Assembly (NCBI RefSeq): GCF_003182595.1
Contig: NZ_PDNZ01000007.1
Coordinates: forward strand, 96,001 to 160,000
Origin: Prosthecochloris marina
GTDB taxonomy: Bacteria; Bacteroidota; Chlorobiia; Chlorobiales; Chlorobiaceae
DNA length: 64,000 nucleotides
Direction of reading: 5' to 3'
Each line of letters starts with the position of its first letter. Positions within the stretch are counted from its first letter, which is position 1. Below, piece after piece: positions 37,489-45,932 of this stretch. The notes under the pieces were generated by a model, which was not told the DNA's origin, did not search any database, and worked only from the letters and a program-made list of their open reading frames with translations. The position numbers were made by a program, and so were the translations under genes.

Positions 37489-38430
37489 ATGAAACTTTCG
37501 GTTGTTATACCGTTAATGAACGAGGAAGAAAGTATCGAACCGCTCTTTGAAGCACTCGAATCAGCTTTATCCGGTATTGAACACGAAATCATCATTGTCG
37601 ATGACGGCTCGACCGATGCAACCGTATCGACCACCCAAAAATTTGCTCCAGAGAACACGAAAATTTTAATTTTCAATAAAAATTACGGGCAGACAACCGC
37701 CCTTGCAGCAGGTATTGACCATGCCGGCGGTGAGTTGATAGCGACTATGGATGGCGACCTCCAGAACGATCCGAACGATATTCCGGCCATGATCGCCTAC
37801 CTTGAAGAAAACGACCTCGATGTCATAGCAGGCAGAAGAGCCGGTCGGAAAGACGGCATGTTTCTTCGAAAAATTCCGAGCAGGATCGCCAATGCCCTGA
37901 TCAGAACCATGACGGATGTTCACATCAGGGATTACGGCTGTACCCTGAAAGTCTTTAAAAAAGAAGTCGCTAAAAACCTAGGGCTCTATGGTGAGCTTCA
38001 CCGTTTCATTCCTGTACTCGTTCAGCTTTACGGTGCACGCATGGCCGAAATGGATGTCAAGCATCACGCGAGACAGTACGGTATTTCCAAATACGGCATC
38101 GGCAGAACTTTCAAGGTACTGAGTGACCTTCTTTTCATGGTCTTTTTCCAGAAATTCGGCCAAAAACCAATGCACCTTTTCGGAACATTGGGTTTTCTTG
38201 CTTTTTTTCTGGGCATCGCGATCAACCTCTATCTTCTCATCGTTAAGCTCACGGGACAAGAGATAGGAGGACGCCCCCTCTTGATGCTTGGTGTGATTCT
38301 GACACTTACCGGCCTCCAGTTGATCACAACGGGGTTCATTGCCGAGTTTATCATGAGAACCTACTACGAATCCCAGAACAAGAAACCCTACATCATAAGA
38401 GAAATAGTTGATAAAAAAGAGCGTCAGTAA
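37489..38430 (+). CDS. GT2 polyprenyl-phosphate glycosyltransferase (DPM/ArnC/GtrB-like)
   Basis: 313 residues. N-terminal GT-A domain with VVIPLMNEEESI, IIIVDDGSTDAT, ATMDGDLQNDP (DxD-type metal site), and GISKYG-type acceptor block RQYGISKYGIGRTFK. Two C-terminal membrane segments at about 230-290 anchor it. Enzymes of this type load a sugar from a nucleotide sugar onto undecaprenyl phosphate in the cytoplasmic leaflet. It starts 10 bases after the GT39 gene and probably supplies its donor. Confidence 0.9.
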   Translation: MKLSVVIPLMNEEESIEPLFEALESALSGIEHEIIIVDDGSTDATVSTTQKFAPENTKILIFNKNYGQTTALAAGIDHAGGELIATMDGDLQNDPNDIPAMIAYLEENDLDVIAGRRAGRKDGMFLRKIPSRIANALIRTMTDVHIRDYGCTLKVFKKEVAKNLGLYGELHRFIPVLVQLYGARMAEMDVKHHARQYGISKYGIGRTFKVLSDLLFMVFFQKFGQKPMHLFGTLGFLAFFLGIAINLYLLIVKLTGQEIGGRPLLMLGVILTLTGLQLITTGFIAEFIMRTYYESQNKKPYIIREIVDKKERQ

Positions 38431-39316
38431 GAAAAAACTTGTCAGGACAGTCATTCAAATCCTCATATCATGTGTCGCCCTGTCCATAGTCCTGATAAAA
38501 ACCGATACGGAAAAGCTTCTGGAAATCATCGGTACGGCCAACCCGCTTTACCTGATGCTTGCATTCGTGGTATTCAACATCTCGAAAATCCTTAACGCCC
38601 TCAGACTGAACAGGTTCTTCAGGGCAATCGGCCTGCACCTCAGAGAGCTCTATAATCTACAGCTATACTATCTGGGAATGTTCTACAACATGTTTCTGCC
38701 CGGCGGGATCGGCGGTGACGGCTACAAGATTTACATTCTTCAAAAGAACCACAGCATCAAGATGGTAAACGTTTTCAATGCTGTGCTCTGGGATCGGGTC
38801 GCTGGTGTTTTCGCGCTGGCGTTCCTGACGGCAGTCTTTCTCATACCGAGCGGTTTCGCGAAGCTTTACACTGAGTATGTTCCTGCAACCTATGCGGTCA
38901 TCGCACTTTCCTACCCTTTGTCATGGTTGCTCACAAGGCTTCTTTACAAACAGTTCAACAGCATCTTTCTCATTACCGCGGGAGAATCCATACTTATCCA
39001 GGCCGCCCAAGCGCTTTCAGCCTGGCTCATTCTTCTGGCGCTTTCCGTGCCGTCGAACCATATCGACTACCTTGCCATTTTCCTTGTTTCAACGGTTGCC
39101 GTTGTGCTGCCGATTACCGTAGGTGGTGCCGGGGCAAGGGAAATAACCTTCTTCTACCTGCTGCAACCTCTCGGACTCGATACGAATTCCGGCGTAGCCC
39201 TCTCACTCATTTTCTTTGCAATTGGAGCTCTGTCAGCACTTATCGGTATGTTCCTGCAAGGTAGAGCGGGGGAAAAACATGAAAAAGGGAAAAAGAATTA
39301 TGAAGCGAGGGTCTAA
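38408..39316 (+). CDS. Flippase-like membrane protein (LPG synthase TM-region / UPF0104 family)
   Basis: 302 residues, about eight membrane segments, with the family blocks LNALRLNRFF, YNMFLPGGIGGDGYK and the late TVGGAGAREITFF motif. Proteins of this group resemble the membrane half of lysyl-phosphatidylglycerol synthase and are proposed lipid flippases or glycosyltransfer partners. The start is TTG inside the GT2 gene (23-base overlap), which couples it to the cassette. A polylysine-rich C-terminus (EKHEKGKKNYEARV) is notable. Flipping the polyprenyl-phosphate sugar is plausible but unproven. Confidence 0.85.
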   Translation: MIKKSVSKKKLVRTVIQILISCVALSIVLIKTDTEKLLEIIGTANPLYLMLAFVVFNISKILNALRLNRFFRAIGLHLRELYNLQLYYLGMFYNMFLPGGIGGDGYKIYILQKNHSIKMVNVFNAVLWDRVAGVFALAFLTAVFLIPSGFAKLYTEYVPATYAVIALSYPLSWLLTRLLYKQFNSIFLITAGESILIQAAQALSAWLILLALSVPSNHIDYLAIFLVSTVAVVLPITVGGAGAREITFFYLLQPLGLDTNSGVALSLIFFAIGALSALIGMFLQGRAGEKHEKGKKNYEARV

Positions 39317-39374
39317 GCGGTGGGGGGGGGTTATCGTCACACTCAAGGACACCTTTATTTATTGTCATGAGCGA

Positions 39375-39474
39375 TTCAAGTGCAAGGCGAACGGAGCACA
39401 GAAACCGGAGTGTACACAGAGTACATGAGGATTTTGATCCCGGCTTGTCGGGACCAACGAAGCAATTGAAGTGC
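39375..39474 (-). repeat. Dispersed repeat copy B (right inverted copy)
   Basis: Reverse complement of copy A at 34961-35057, aligned over about 97 bases with about nine differences. It lies 58 bases after the flippase-like gene and just before the radical SAM gene's 3' end. Non-coding; no terminal target duplication was recognised by eye. Confidence 0.9.
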
Positions 39475-39497
39475 GGAATAAATAAATCGAGGTGTCA

Positions 39498-40508
39498 TCA
39501 ATACTCTGTTGTGACACTATTGTAATAGCGTGACGGGCCATTGCCGACATCCCAGCCGCTTTCTTTGAAAATAGCATGACAGCTACTGACCGTCTCTCCC
39601 CTGCCATTTTCTGTACTTTGTTCTGTATCCCGCGGATTGGCTCCGACTTCCGCCCAAAAAAGATTTGCCCCACCGATCGCTCCAAGAGTGCAGGGCTCGT
39701 GAGTGCAATTACCCGTAACCGACCGCGGCATCCCTAACCTGGTAACCGCAACTATTTGAGCCATTCGCGCTTCACTGATTGTTCCGAGCCGTGCTATCGC
39801 AGTTCCTGGAATAGGAATCCGCCGAGCAGCACCGCTGTATGCCGGATCGAAAGATGCCGTAAACGCTATCATCTCGGCCAACTCCTCATTGGTATGTTCA
39901 GGTCCAACCGGTTCGACACATGTCCCCACTTCAAGACCGGCTTCCTTGAAATTCGCGATACTTTCTTTTCTGCCTTTTACGGATAAGCGGGTATCCTTGC
40001 CTTCACGAAGACGAACCGCATGATACACTCCCGAAAAGCCTGCATCCTTGAGCTTGACAGCATGCTTGAGCGTCTGGTCACCGACATTGGCAATCAAGGT
40101 TGTTTCCGGCTGAAGACTCCTCTTCACCTCTTGCGACACTTCGATAAAGCGCCCGAACGGATAGGTAGCCGTCGACATCAAGAACACGGCATTTGCCCCA
40201 TCACGCTCAAACTGAAGAGCATAATCCACGGCTTTTTCCGGTTTCAGCTCTTTGGATTCATTGAAAACACCGTTCACCTTTGCAAAAGAGCAAAAAAGGC
40301 AATCATACGGGCAGGGAGCGAGATTAACGGCAAATTGAGCATGGACCTCGGCTTTCCCTCCCGACAGTTCCTTCGAGAAACGGTTTGCTTCAGCCATGAC
40401 CATATAGGATTCCATCGAATCCGGTGCCAGATCAAGCAAATAAACCAGCTCTTGGTGAGACAGTACATCACCTGAACGTGGTTTTTTCAAAAGCTCATCG
40501 ACACGCAT
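39498..40508 (-). CDS. Biotin synthase-like radical SAM enzyme
   Basis: 336 residues. The radical SAM cluster is C66-x3-C70-x2-C73 (CPYDCLFC). The core continues with FLMSTATYPFGRF and GVYHAVRLREGKDTRLS, and the C-terminal part (GAARRIPIPGTAIA, EPCTLGAIGGANLFWAEVGANPRD) resembles the biotin/thiamin-synthesis associated (BATS) domain of BioB and HydE-like enzymes. Additional cysteines at GTCVEP, GNCTHEPC and SSCH could bind a second cluster. No bio, thi or hydrogenase genes are adjacent, so the substrate is open. A fragment of this gene is duplicated at about 41348-41411. Confidence 0.82.
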   Translation of the reverse strand: MRVDELLKKPRSGDVLSHQELVYLLDLAPDSMESYMVMAEANRFSKELSGGKAEVHAQFAVNLAPCPYDCLFCSFAKVNGVFNESKELKPEKAVDYALQFERDGANAVFLMSTATYPFGRFIEVSQEVKRSLQPETTLIANVGDQTLKHAVKLKDAGFSGVYHAVRLREGKDTRLSVKGRKESIANFKEAGLEVGTCVEPVGPEHTNEELAEMIAFTASFDPAYSGAARRIPIPGTAIARLGTISEARMAQIVAVTRLGMPRSVTGNCTHEPCTLGAIGGANLFWAEVGANPRDTEQSTENGRGETVSSCHAIFKESGWDVGNGPSRYYNSVTTEY

Positions 40509-40610
40509 TTTCCACTATACTTATCCCTTTACCACGGCACACCGTAATGAAGTAACGGAACCATGTTCGCCAGAACATGACACCATAGCGAAAATCGGCA
40601 AAAACACCAC

Positions 40611-40847
40611 TCAACCACTGCACAAATTCAGCACACTTTCTTTTTCCTTTTCCTCTTTTTCCATATGCCCGATATCTTGAGGGATCAATGCCACAAAACT
40701 CGAGGTGGAAACAAAAATTGAGCCTTTATCCGTATTCAGCGTCAGGATGTTCTCACTTTCTCTCAGAAAGTTGCTTCTTTGCGCCTTGTCTTTAAACGTA
40801 ACGTAAATGGGATGCTGATCCTTGATATGCAAAACGTAACTGTTCAT
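40611..40847 (-). CDS. Unknown small protein, paralog 1
   Basis: 78 residues from ATG 40847 (MNSYVLHIKDQHPI), chosen because the paralog at 41415-41639 starts at the same residue and GGGAG lies about 7 bases upstream; nine further codons upstream are open but not shared. The shared part covers residues 1 to about 60, including VTFKDKAQ and FVSTSSFVALIPQDIG; the acidic/lysine tail differs. No signal peptide or membrane helix; predicted strand-rich, perhaps a small beta-barrel. I do not recognise the family. It lies upstream of the radical SAM gene on the same strand. Confidence 0.72.
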   Translation of the reverse strand: MNSYVLHIKDQHPIYVTFKDKAQRSNFLRESENILTLNTDKGSIFVSTSSFVALIPQDIGHMEKEEKEKESVLNLCSG

Positions 40848-41171
40848 GATGTCTCCCAATTTGTAGGTAAACATGCAAAACCACCCACTGTGCGATCACT
40901 CTTTCGCTGGGCACAGGAACAAAAATAAATACTCAAATAACGGATACTGATGGGGTACAGGGTATTCAAACGGCATACTGATAGCCTGTAGAAGCGATAC
41001 GTTCTATCTATACACTACATTCATAATACACCTATTTCACCCAAAAACAAAGTTTTGCAAAAATAAAAGCGAATAATACGTGTGAATAGATGATAATTAT
41101 TGATTATGATTGGTCATGCATCACTTCATCTGCTTAAGGGGAAAAATCTGCAGATAATGAAAGGGGCCTCG
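40848..41171. promoter_or_regulatory. AT-rich upstream region of small gene 1
   Basis: 324 bases without a gene. It shares short blocks with the region upstream of paralog 2 (41640-41966): GGTAAACATGCAAAAC next to the start, and a segment around CTATACA..TAATAC..C.TATTTCAC further up (41009-41041 versus 41804-41838), in the same order. This suggests that the promoter was duplicated together with the gene. Confidence 0.5.
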
Positions 41172-41414
41172 CTCAGTCATTCATCAAATCCCATATCCCC
41201 GAGCTTGAGCTGAACGTTTTTTCGACCGTTCCACTCGTTTTCTTCAAGTGAGCAATAAACAGAAATCGACCTGAAGTTTTTCTGCCGCTCTTCGAGCGAA
41301 AGTTTTTCAGAACATATCCTGTCGAACCGCTTACAGAACCCGGGAATAGCAAAAAAGACAATCATATGGCAAGGAACGAGACTAACGGCAAATTGTGTAT
41401 GAACCTCGGCGTGA
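41172..41414 (-). pseudogene. Chimeric remnant: 3' end of recJ fused to a piece of the radical SAM gene
   Basis: Read on the minus strand, about 41348-41411 matches the radical SAM gene at 40289-40351 (AEVHTQFAVSLVPC versus AEVHAQFAVNLAPC). At 41347 it switches abruptly to recJ sequence matching 42289-42395 (IPGFCKRFDRICSEKLSLEE), then skips about 250 bases of recJ at about 41250, and ends with the recJ C-terminus (SLEENEWNGRKNVQLKLGDMGF) including the same stop. There is no start codon with a ribosome site and no complete domain, so it is a scar from a tandem duplication followed by deletions. Confidence 0.85.
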
Positions 41415-41639
41415 TCACTCCACTTCCTCCTTTTCCGTTTCCATGGTTGTTGCCGGCTGTCCGATGTCCTGAGGAATCAATGCCACAAAACTCGAGGTAG
41501 AAACGAACATCGAGCCTTTCTCCGTACTCAGTGTCAGGATGCTCTCACCTTCTTTAAGAAAATTACTTCCTTGCGCCTTATCTTTAAACGTCACAGAAAT
41601 GGGGTGTTGATCTTTGATGTGCAATACGTAACTATTCAT
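41415..41639 (-). CDS. Unknown small protein, paralog 2
   Basis: 74 residues, nearly identical to the 40611-40847 product over the first ~60 residues, with a different acidic tail (METEKEEVE). Differences are mostly conservative (Y14 to S, R24 to G, R28 to K), which indicates that the protein sequence has been selected. It lacks the GGGAG ribosome site of paralog 1: the bases before ATG read CTTTTTGCCTC. It abuts the chimeric pseudogene directly at its stop. It lies between recJ (upstream) and the remnant. Function unknown. Confidence 0.68.
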   Translation of the reverse strand: MNSYVLHIKDQHPISVTFKDKAQGSNFLKEGESILTLSTEKGSMFVSTSSFVALIPQDIGQPATTMETEKEEVE

Positions 41640-41966
41640 GAGGCAAAAAGTTATAGGTAAACATGCAAAACAAAAACAGAATTCTCTTGAAGCTCCTTAA
41701 CAAGGCACTTGAGCACGGATAGGAACTCTCAAGCCAGGGATATCGATGAGGATGCACGGATACGATTGGATATATAAACAATATATCGAAGTGATATATT
41801 TTACCTATACATCACACGAATAATACGCTTATTTCACAAAATAACAAACAAAAAATCTCTAAAATTCGAAAGCGGCAAAAGAGCTAAACAGATGATAACT
41901 CAATCCCCAAAAATGTATCGGGATCATCCCCTCACGGGTTAAAAATTAAGGATATCGAAGAGCGAC
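41640..41966. promoter_or_regulatory. AT-rich region between recJ end and small gene 2
   Basis: 327 bases, very AT-rich (ATATAAACAATATATCGAAGTG at 41770-41800). It carries the second copy of the small-gene upstream region described at 40848-41171. The palindromic ATATATCGAAGTGATATAT (41781-41799) could be an operator or weak hairpin; copy 1 lacks it. No gene seen. Confidence 0.45.
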
Positions 41967-43673
41967 TCATTCATCAAATCCCATATCCTTGAGCTTGAGC
42001 TGAACGTTTTTTCGACCGTTCCACTCGTTTTCTTCAAGCGAATAAATCATAGAGAACATCCTGCGTGAGCCTCGCTCGAGTTCACGATAAATGTCTTCCC
42101 TGCCGAATGCAATAACATCATGAATCCGTCCGGATGTATCTTTCACGGCAAACTTCACATGTTTACCCTGCAGCAATCTCGGCAACCCGGAAAGCCTGAG
42201 ATTCGAACTGCAAAACAGAGGTTCCCGATTACCCTGCCCGAAAGGGCCGAACTGTTTCAAGACATTGAGAAATTTACCGGAAACATCCTCGAGCAATAAG
42301 CGGGAATCGACCTGAAGTTCTTTCTGCCGCTCTTCGAGTGAAAGTTTTTCAGAACATATTCTGTCGAACCGCTTACGGAACCCGGGAATGTTTTCCGGTT
42401 TGAGCGTAATACCTGCCGCAGCGTCATGCCCCCCGAACTTTTCAAGAAAAGTGTCACACTGTTGCAGAACCTCGAAAATATTAAGCCCTCGAACACTTCG
42501 CACCGACCCTTTAACCACCCCGTCACCTCCACCCATGACAACTGTCGGCAGATAGTATTTATCCTGTAACCGGGACGCCACAATCCCGAGAACACCGAGA
42601 TGCCACTCTTCATGATACAGTACGATCGACGAACAGAAACTGGCAAAGTGACCCTCAACCATCGCTTCTGCGCTTTTCAGCATACAACTATCGATCTGCC
42701 GCCGCTCTTTATTCAAACGGTCAAGCTCTGCTGCATGAACCCTCGCTTCATCCTTGGAACCGGCAATAAGCCACTCAACGGCAGTTCTTGCTGTATGCAT
42801 GCGGCCGGCAGCGTTGATTCTCGGTGCAATTCCGAAAGCGATATGTCCTGTCCCAAGCAGACCGGCTTCTATTCCCATCAGGGAAAGCATTTCCTGAATC
42901 CCGGCACGGGGCCTTTTTTTCAAAAGCTCCATTCCCTTGTGCATGTATATTCTGTTCTCTTTTTCAAGAGGCACCATATCTGCTGCAGTTGCAATAGCAA
43001 CGAGATCGATATACTGCTGCCATTTTTCAGATGGTTGGTTCATGGACTCGGTGAAAGCATGGATAAGCTTCAGGGCTACTCCGCAGCCGCAGAGCTCACG
43101 AAACGGATAACTGCAGCCAGGTACTTTGGGATTGAGAATCGCATACGCCGGAGGCAGTTTTTCGGGCTCATGATGATCACAGACAATCACCTCTATGCCT
43201 TCCGCCGAGAGCAGTTCTATTTCATGGGAAGCCCCCATGCCACAGTCAACCGTAACGACCAGCGATGTTTCAAGCTTCACTGCATGAGCCACTCCGGCTT
43301 TGGACAAACCGTATCCTTCAGAAAACCTGTCGTTGATATAGAACGACACCTCAGCTCCCAAAGAGTGCAAAAAGAGGTAAAGAAGCGCTGTCCCGGTGGT
43401 TCCATCCACATCATAGTCACCGTATACGAGAATCTTTTCTCCGGTTTCCACAGCTTTGCGGACCCGGTCGACAGCCTTCTGCATATCCTTGAAAAGAAAC
43501 GGCGACGGCAACAAATCGAGACTCGGTCTGAAAAACTTTTTCGCATCTTCAAAACAAAAAATCCCGCGGTTGCACAATGCCCTTGCGATTGGCATACTGA
43601 CATTAATGTCACGCGAAAGTTTTGCCGACTTTTCCTCGTCGGACACGAGAATATTCCATCGATATCGTTTCAT
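41967..43673 (-). CDS. recJ: Single-stranded-DNA-specific exonuclease RecJ
   Basis: 568 residues from ATG 43673 (MKRYRWNIL), the usual RecJ beginning; the frame is open 10 codons further up. RecJ degrades ssDNA 5'-3' in recombination and mismatch repair. DHH motifs: YGDYDVDGTTG, VVTVDCGMG, VCDHHEPEKLPPAYAILNP; the DHHA1 part shows GSVRSV and FGGHDAAAGIT; a C-terminal OB-like region follows. Its last ~120 codons are partly duplicated in the chimeric remnant at 41172-41347. Antisense frames across this gene, including a 382-codon one, are shadows. Confidence 0.95.
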   Translation of the reverse strand: MKRYRWNILVSDEEKSAKLSRDINVSMPIARALCNRGIFCFEDAKKFFRPSLDLLPSPFLFKDMQKAVDRVRKAVETGEKILVYGDYDVDGTTGTALLYLFLHSLGAEVSFYINDRFSEGYGLSKAGVAHAVKLETSLVVTVDCGMGASHEIELLSAEGIEVIVCDHHEPEKLPPAYAILNPKVPGCSYPFRELCGCGVALKLIHAFTESMNQPSEKWQQYIDLVAIATAADMVPLEKENRIYMHKGMELLKKRPRAGIQEMLSLMGIEAGLLGTGHIAFGIAPRINAAGRMHTARTAVEWLIAGSKDEARVHAAELDRLNKERRQIDSCMLKSAEAMVEGHFASFCSSIVLYHEEWHLGVLGIVASRLQDKYYLPTVVMGGGDGVVKGSVRSVRGLNIFEVLQQCDTFLEKFGGHDAAAGITLKPENIPGFRKRFDRICSEKLSLEERQKELQVDSRLLLEDVSGKFLNVLKQFGPFGQGNREPLFCSSNLRLSGLPRLLQGKHVKFAVKDTSGRIHDVIAFGREDIYRELERGSRRMFSMIYSLEENEWNGRKNVQLKLKDMGFDE

Positions 43674-43882
43674 GAGATAAGGGTGGTGAACTTCGAGCAT
43701 CAATTACCACCGGTTTATATAACCATTTCATTACGGGTGGACAAATGACTTTTGCTGGCCAATTGAAGACGTTCTTCGCCATTGGCTTCAACCATCAACC
43801 TTGAAATGCCTGTAAAAAAACACTACATTAGCAAGCGGTTGAACATAGAGAGACATTTCCGAACCCATACACACAAGAACAG

Positions 43883-44884
43883 ATGAACAAACTGATCACC
43901 ATCGAACGACACTTTGTCGAAGAACAGAAACTCAATCCCCATGCAACCGGGGAGCTGACTGATTTGCTATACGATGTAGCTTTTGCAGCGAAGCTTGTCA
44001 GAAGAGAAGTGGTTCGTGCCGGACTGGTCGATATTCTCGGAATGGCAGGAACGACAAATGTCCAGGGAGAAGAGGTGAAAAAACTCGACCTGTTTGCAAA
44101 TGAAAAAATCATCAATGCGATCGGTCAGCACGGCAGGTTTGCAATCATGGGTTCCGAGGAAAATGAAGGGACTATCGCCCCGCCAAAAAACGAAACGGGT
44201 AAATATGTTCTTCTTTTCGATCCGCTCGACGGCTCATCCAACATAGACGTCAACGTCAGTGTCGGCACAATTTTTTCCATCTACCGCCTAACAGGCGACA
44301 ACCCCAAAAAAGCGGATATAAACGACTGCCTGCAAAAAGGGTTACAGCAGGTCGCGGCAGGTTACGTGATCTACGGATCATCCGTGGTGATGGTTTACAG
44401 CAGCGGCCATGGTGTGCACGGATTTACCTATGACCCAACCATCGGTGAGTTCCTGCTTTCCCATGAGAATATTACTACACCGAAAAAGGGAAAATACTAC
44501 TCGATCAATGAAGGTTCCTTTCACCAGTTGCATGATTCAACAATCAACTACATCGACTATCTGAAAGAAGAGGATAAGGAAACCGGACGGCCTTACAGCA
44601 CCCGCTACATAGGCTCGCTCGTCGCAGACTTCCACCGCAACCTTCTTACGGGCGGCATCTTCGTCTATCCGGCAACGAAAAAGCACCCCAACGGCAAACT
44701 TCGCCTGATGTATGAAGCAAACCCTCTTGCCTTTATCTGCGAACAGGCTGGCGGCAGAGCTACCAATGGCAGGGAACGCATTCTCGATATCGACCCCGCA
44801 GAACTGCATCAGCGTACCCCGCTTTATATCGGCAGTGAAGATGACGTCCTCATCGCCGAAGAGTTCGAGCAGGGGAAAAGGTAG
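43883..44884 (+). CDS. fbp: Fructose-1,6-bisphosphatase class I
   Basis: 333 residues, standard size. It hydrolyses fructose-1,6-bisphosphate to fructose-6-phosphate in gluconeogenesis. Metal-site motifs [31 protein letters not shown], and the later [27 protein letters not shown] and [17 protein letters not shown] with the second glutamate. In an autotroph using the reductive TCA cycle it would feed hexose synthesis. It stands alone with a bidirectional terminator downstream. Confidence 0.96.
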   Translation: MNKLITIERHFVEEQKLNPHATGELTDLLYDVAFAAKLVRREVVRAGLVDILGMAGTTNVQGEEVKKLDLFANEKIINAIGQHGRFAIMGSEENEGTIAPPKNETGKYVLLFDPLDGSSNIDVNVSVGTIFSIYRLTGDNPKKADINDCLQKGLQQVAAGYVIYGSSVVMVYSSGHGVHGFTYDPTIGEFLLSHENITTPKKGKYYSINEGSFHQLHDSTINYIDYLKEEDKETGRPYSTRYIGSLVADFHRNLLTGGIFVYPATKKHPNGKLRLMYEANPLAFICEQAGGRATNGRERILDIDPAELHQRTPLYIGSEDDVLIAEEFEQGKR

Positions 44885-44896
44885 AAGAGGAAAGTC

Positions 44897-44940
44897 AAAG
44901 GGCAAAAGTGGAATGTCGGAATCACTTTTGCCTTTTCTTT
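44897..44940. terminator. Bidirectional terminator between fbp and ymdB-type gene
   Basis: AAAGGGCAAAAGTG ... CACTTTTGCCTTTTCTTT, a stem of about 12 bp with one bulge and a 12-base loop, with T-runs on both strands. It lies between convergent genes, so it can stop transcription from either side. Confidence 0.78.
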
Positions 44941-44946
44941 CAAATT

Positions 44947-45762
44947 TCAAAGATTTCCCCGGTTGAAGTCCGGATAGAAAATTCTGCTGATGCCGGTAGC
45001 CTTTCCCGTTTCAACGTCAAGTTGCAGAAGAACGGCTGAAAGGTGAACGTCATTCTCGGCACATTCGTATTTATGAGGTGTCTGGTAGAGAAAGCGATCC
45101 GTTGCCGCTTTGATCTGCATACCGATTATCGACTCGAAAGGCCCTGTCATACCGACATCCGAGCAATACGCCGTCCCTTTTGGCAATATTCTTTCGTCAG
45201 CCGTCTGCACATGCGTATGCGTACCGAGAACTGCAGAAACTCTCCCATCCAGATACCAACCCAGTGCAATTTTTTCAGCAGTTGCCTCTGCATGCATATC
45301 GACAACAATACAGGAAACCTTTTCTTTCAGTTGTTTTATCACCCAGTCAGCCGTTCTGAAAGGACATTCGATTGGAGACATGAATGTCCTTCCCTGAAGA
45401 TTTACCACCGCTATATCACCAAGGCCGTTACCCATATGAAAAATGCCGTACCCTTTTCCGTATACCCCTCTTGGATAGTTCAAAGGTCGTATGACAGAAG
45501 GATCACTCTTGAGTGTTTCGAAAAAGTTGAAGTTATTCCATGTATGGTTACCACCCGTAATAACGTCAACGCCTGCTTCTTTCAACTGGTGCAGAGCTTC
45601 CTTGCTGATACCCTTGCCGTTATGAGTATTCTCACCGTTGCAAATAACAAAATCTATGGAATGCTTCGTAATGAGTCCCTTTAAAAGATGATCGACAATT
45701 TGCAAGCCGGGCCTGCCGACAACATCTCCAATAAACAGAATAGTAGCGGTGTTTTTTCCCAT
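44947..45762 (-). CDS. YmdB-family metallophosphoesterase (TIGR00282)
   Basis: 271 residues from ATG 45762 (MGKNTATILFIGDVVGRPG); the open frame reaches five codons further up. Binuclear metallophosphoesterase with GDVVGRPG, ICNGENTHNGKG, VITGGNHTWNN, VDMHAEATAEK and VLGTHTHVQTAD. Family members hydrolyse 2',3'-cyclic nucleotides and, in Bacillus, affect biofilm and motility. It converges on fbp. Its cellular role here is unknown. Confidence 0.92.
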   Translation of the reverse strand: MGKNTATILFIGDVVGRPGLQIVDHLLKGLITKHSIDFVICNGENTHNGKGISKEALHQLKEAGVDVITGGNHTWNNFNFFETLKSDPSVIRPLNYPRGVYGKGYGIFHMGNGLGDIAVVNLQGRTFMSPIECPFRTADWVIKQLKEKVSCIVVDMHAEATAEKIALGWYLDGRVSAVLGTHTHVQTADERILPKGTAYCSDVGMTGPFESIIGMQIKAATDRFLYQTPHKYECAENDVHLSAVLLQLDVETGKATGISRIFYPDFNRGNL

Positions 45763-45932
45763 GATCAGTTTATACAATTTTGTAAGACCGGATACCGACC
45801 TATAGTTTGGGTGAATTTACACAATCTATTGTAGATACAAGCATTACGGCCGAAAAATATCGAGCTGAACGAATGAAACCCGTGAATTGTTTTTTATATG
45901 GCGACCGCTGATGAAAGAACGGAAACGCTGAC

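Noticed and set aside
34961..39474. Classical composite transposon
   Set aside because: No transposase, no terminal inverted repeats within each copy beyond a 5-bp hairpin, and no target-site duplication seen by eye.
41173..41365. Two overlapping 62-codon frames taken as small genes
   Set aside because: They are parts of the chimeric recJ/radical SAM remnant; one is the degraded recJ reading frame and the other its shadow.
40600..41970. Toxin-antitoxin or CRISPR-associated reading of the small-gene pair
   Set aside because: The two proteins are paralogs of each other rather than a toxin/antitoxin pair, and no spacer-repeat array is present.
42600..43748. 382-codon open frame on the plus strand
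   Set aside because: It is antisense to recJ, whose motifs are complete; the frame has no recognisable domain and no ribosome site.
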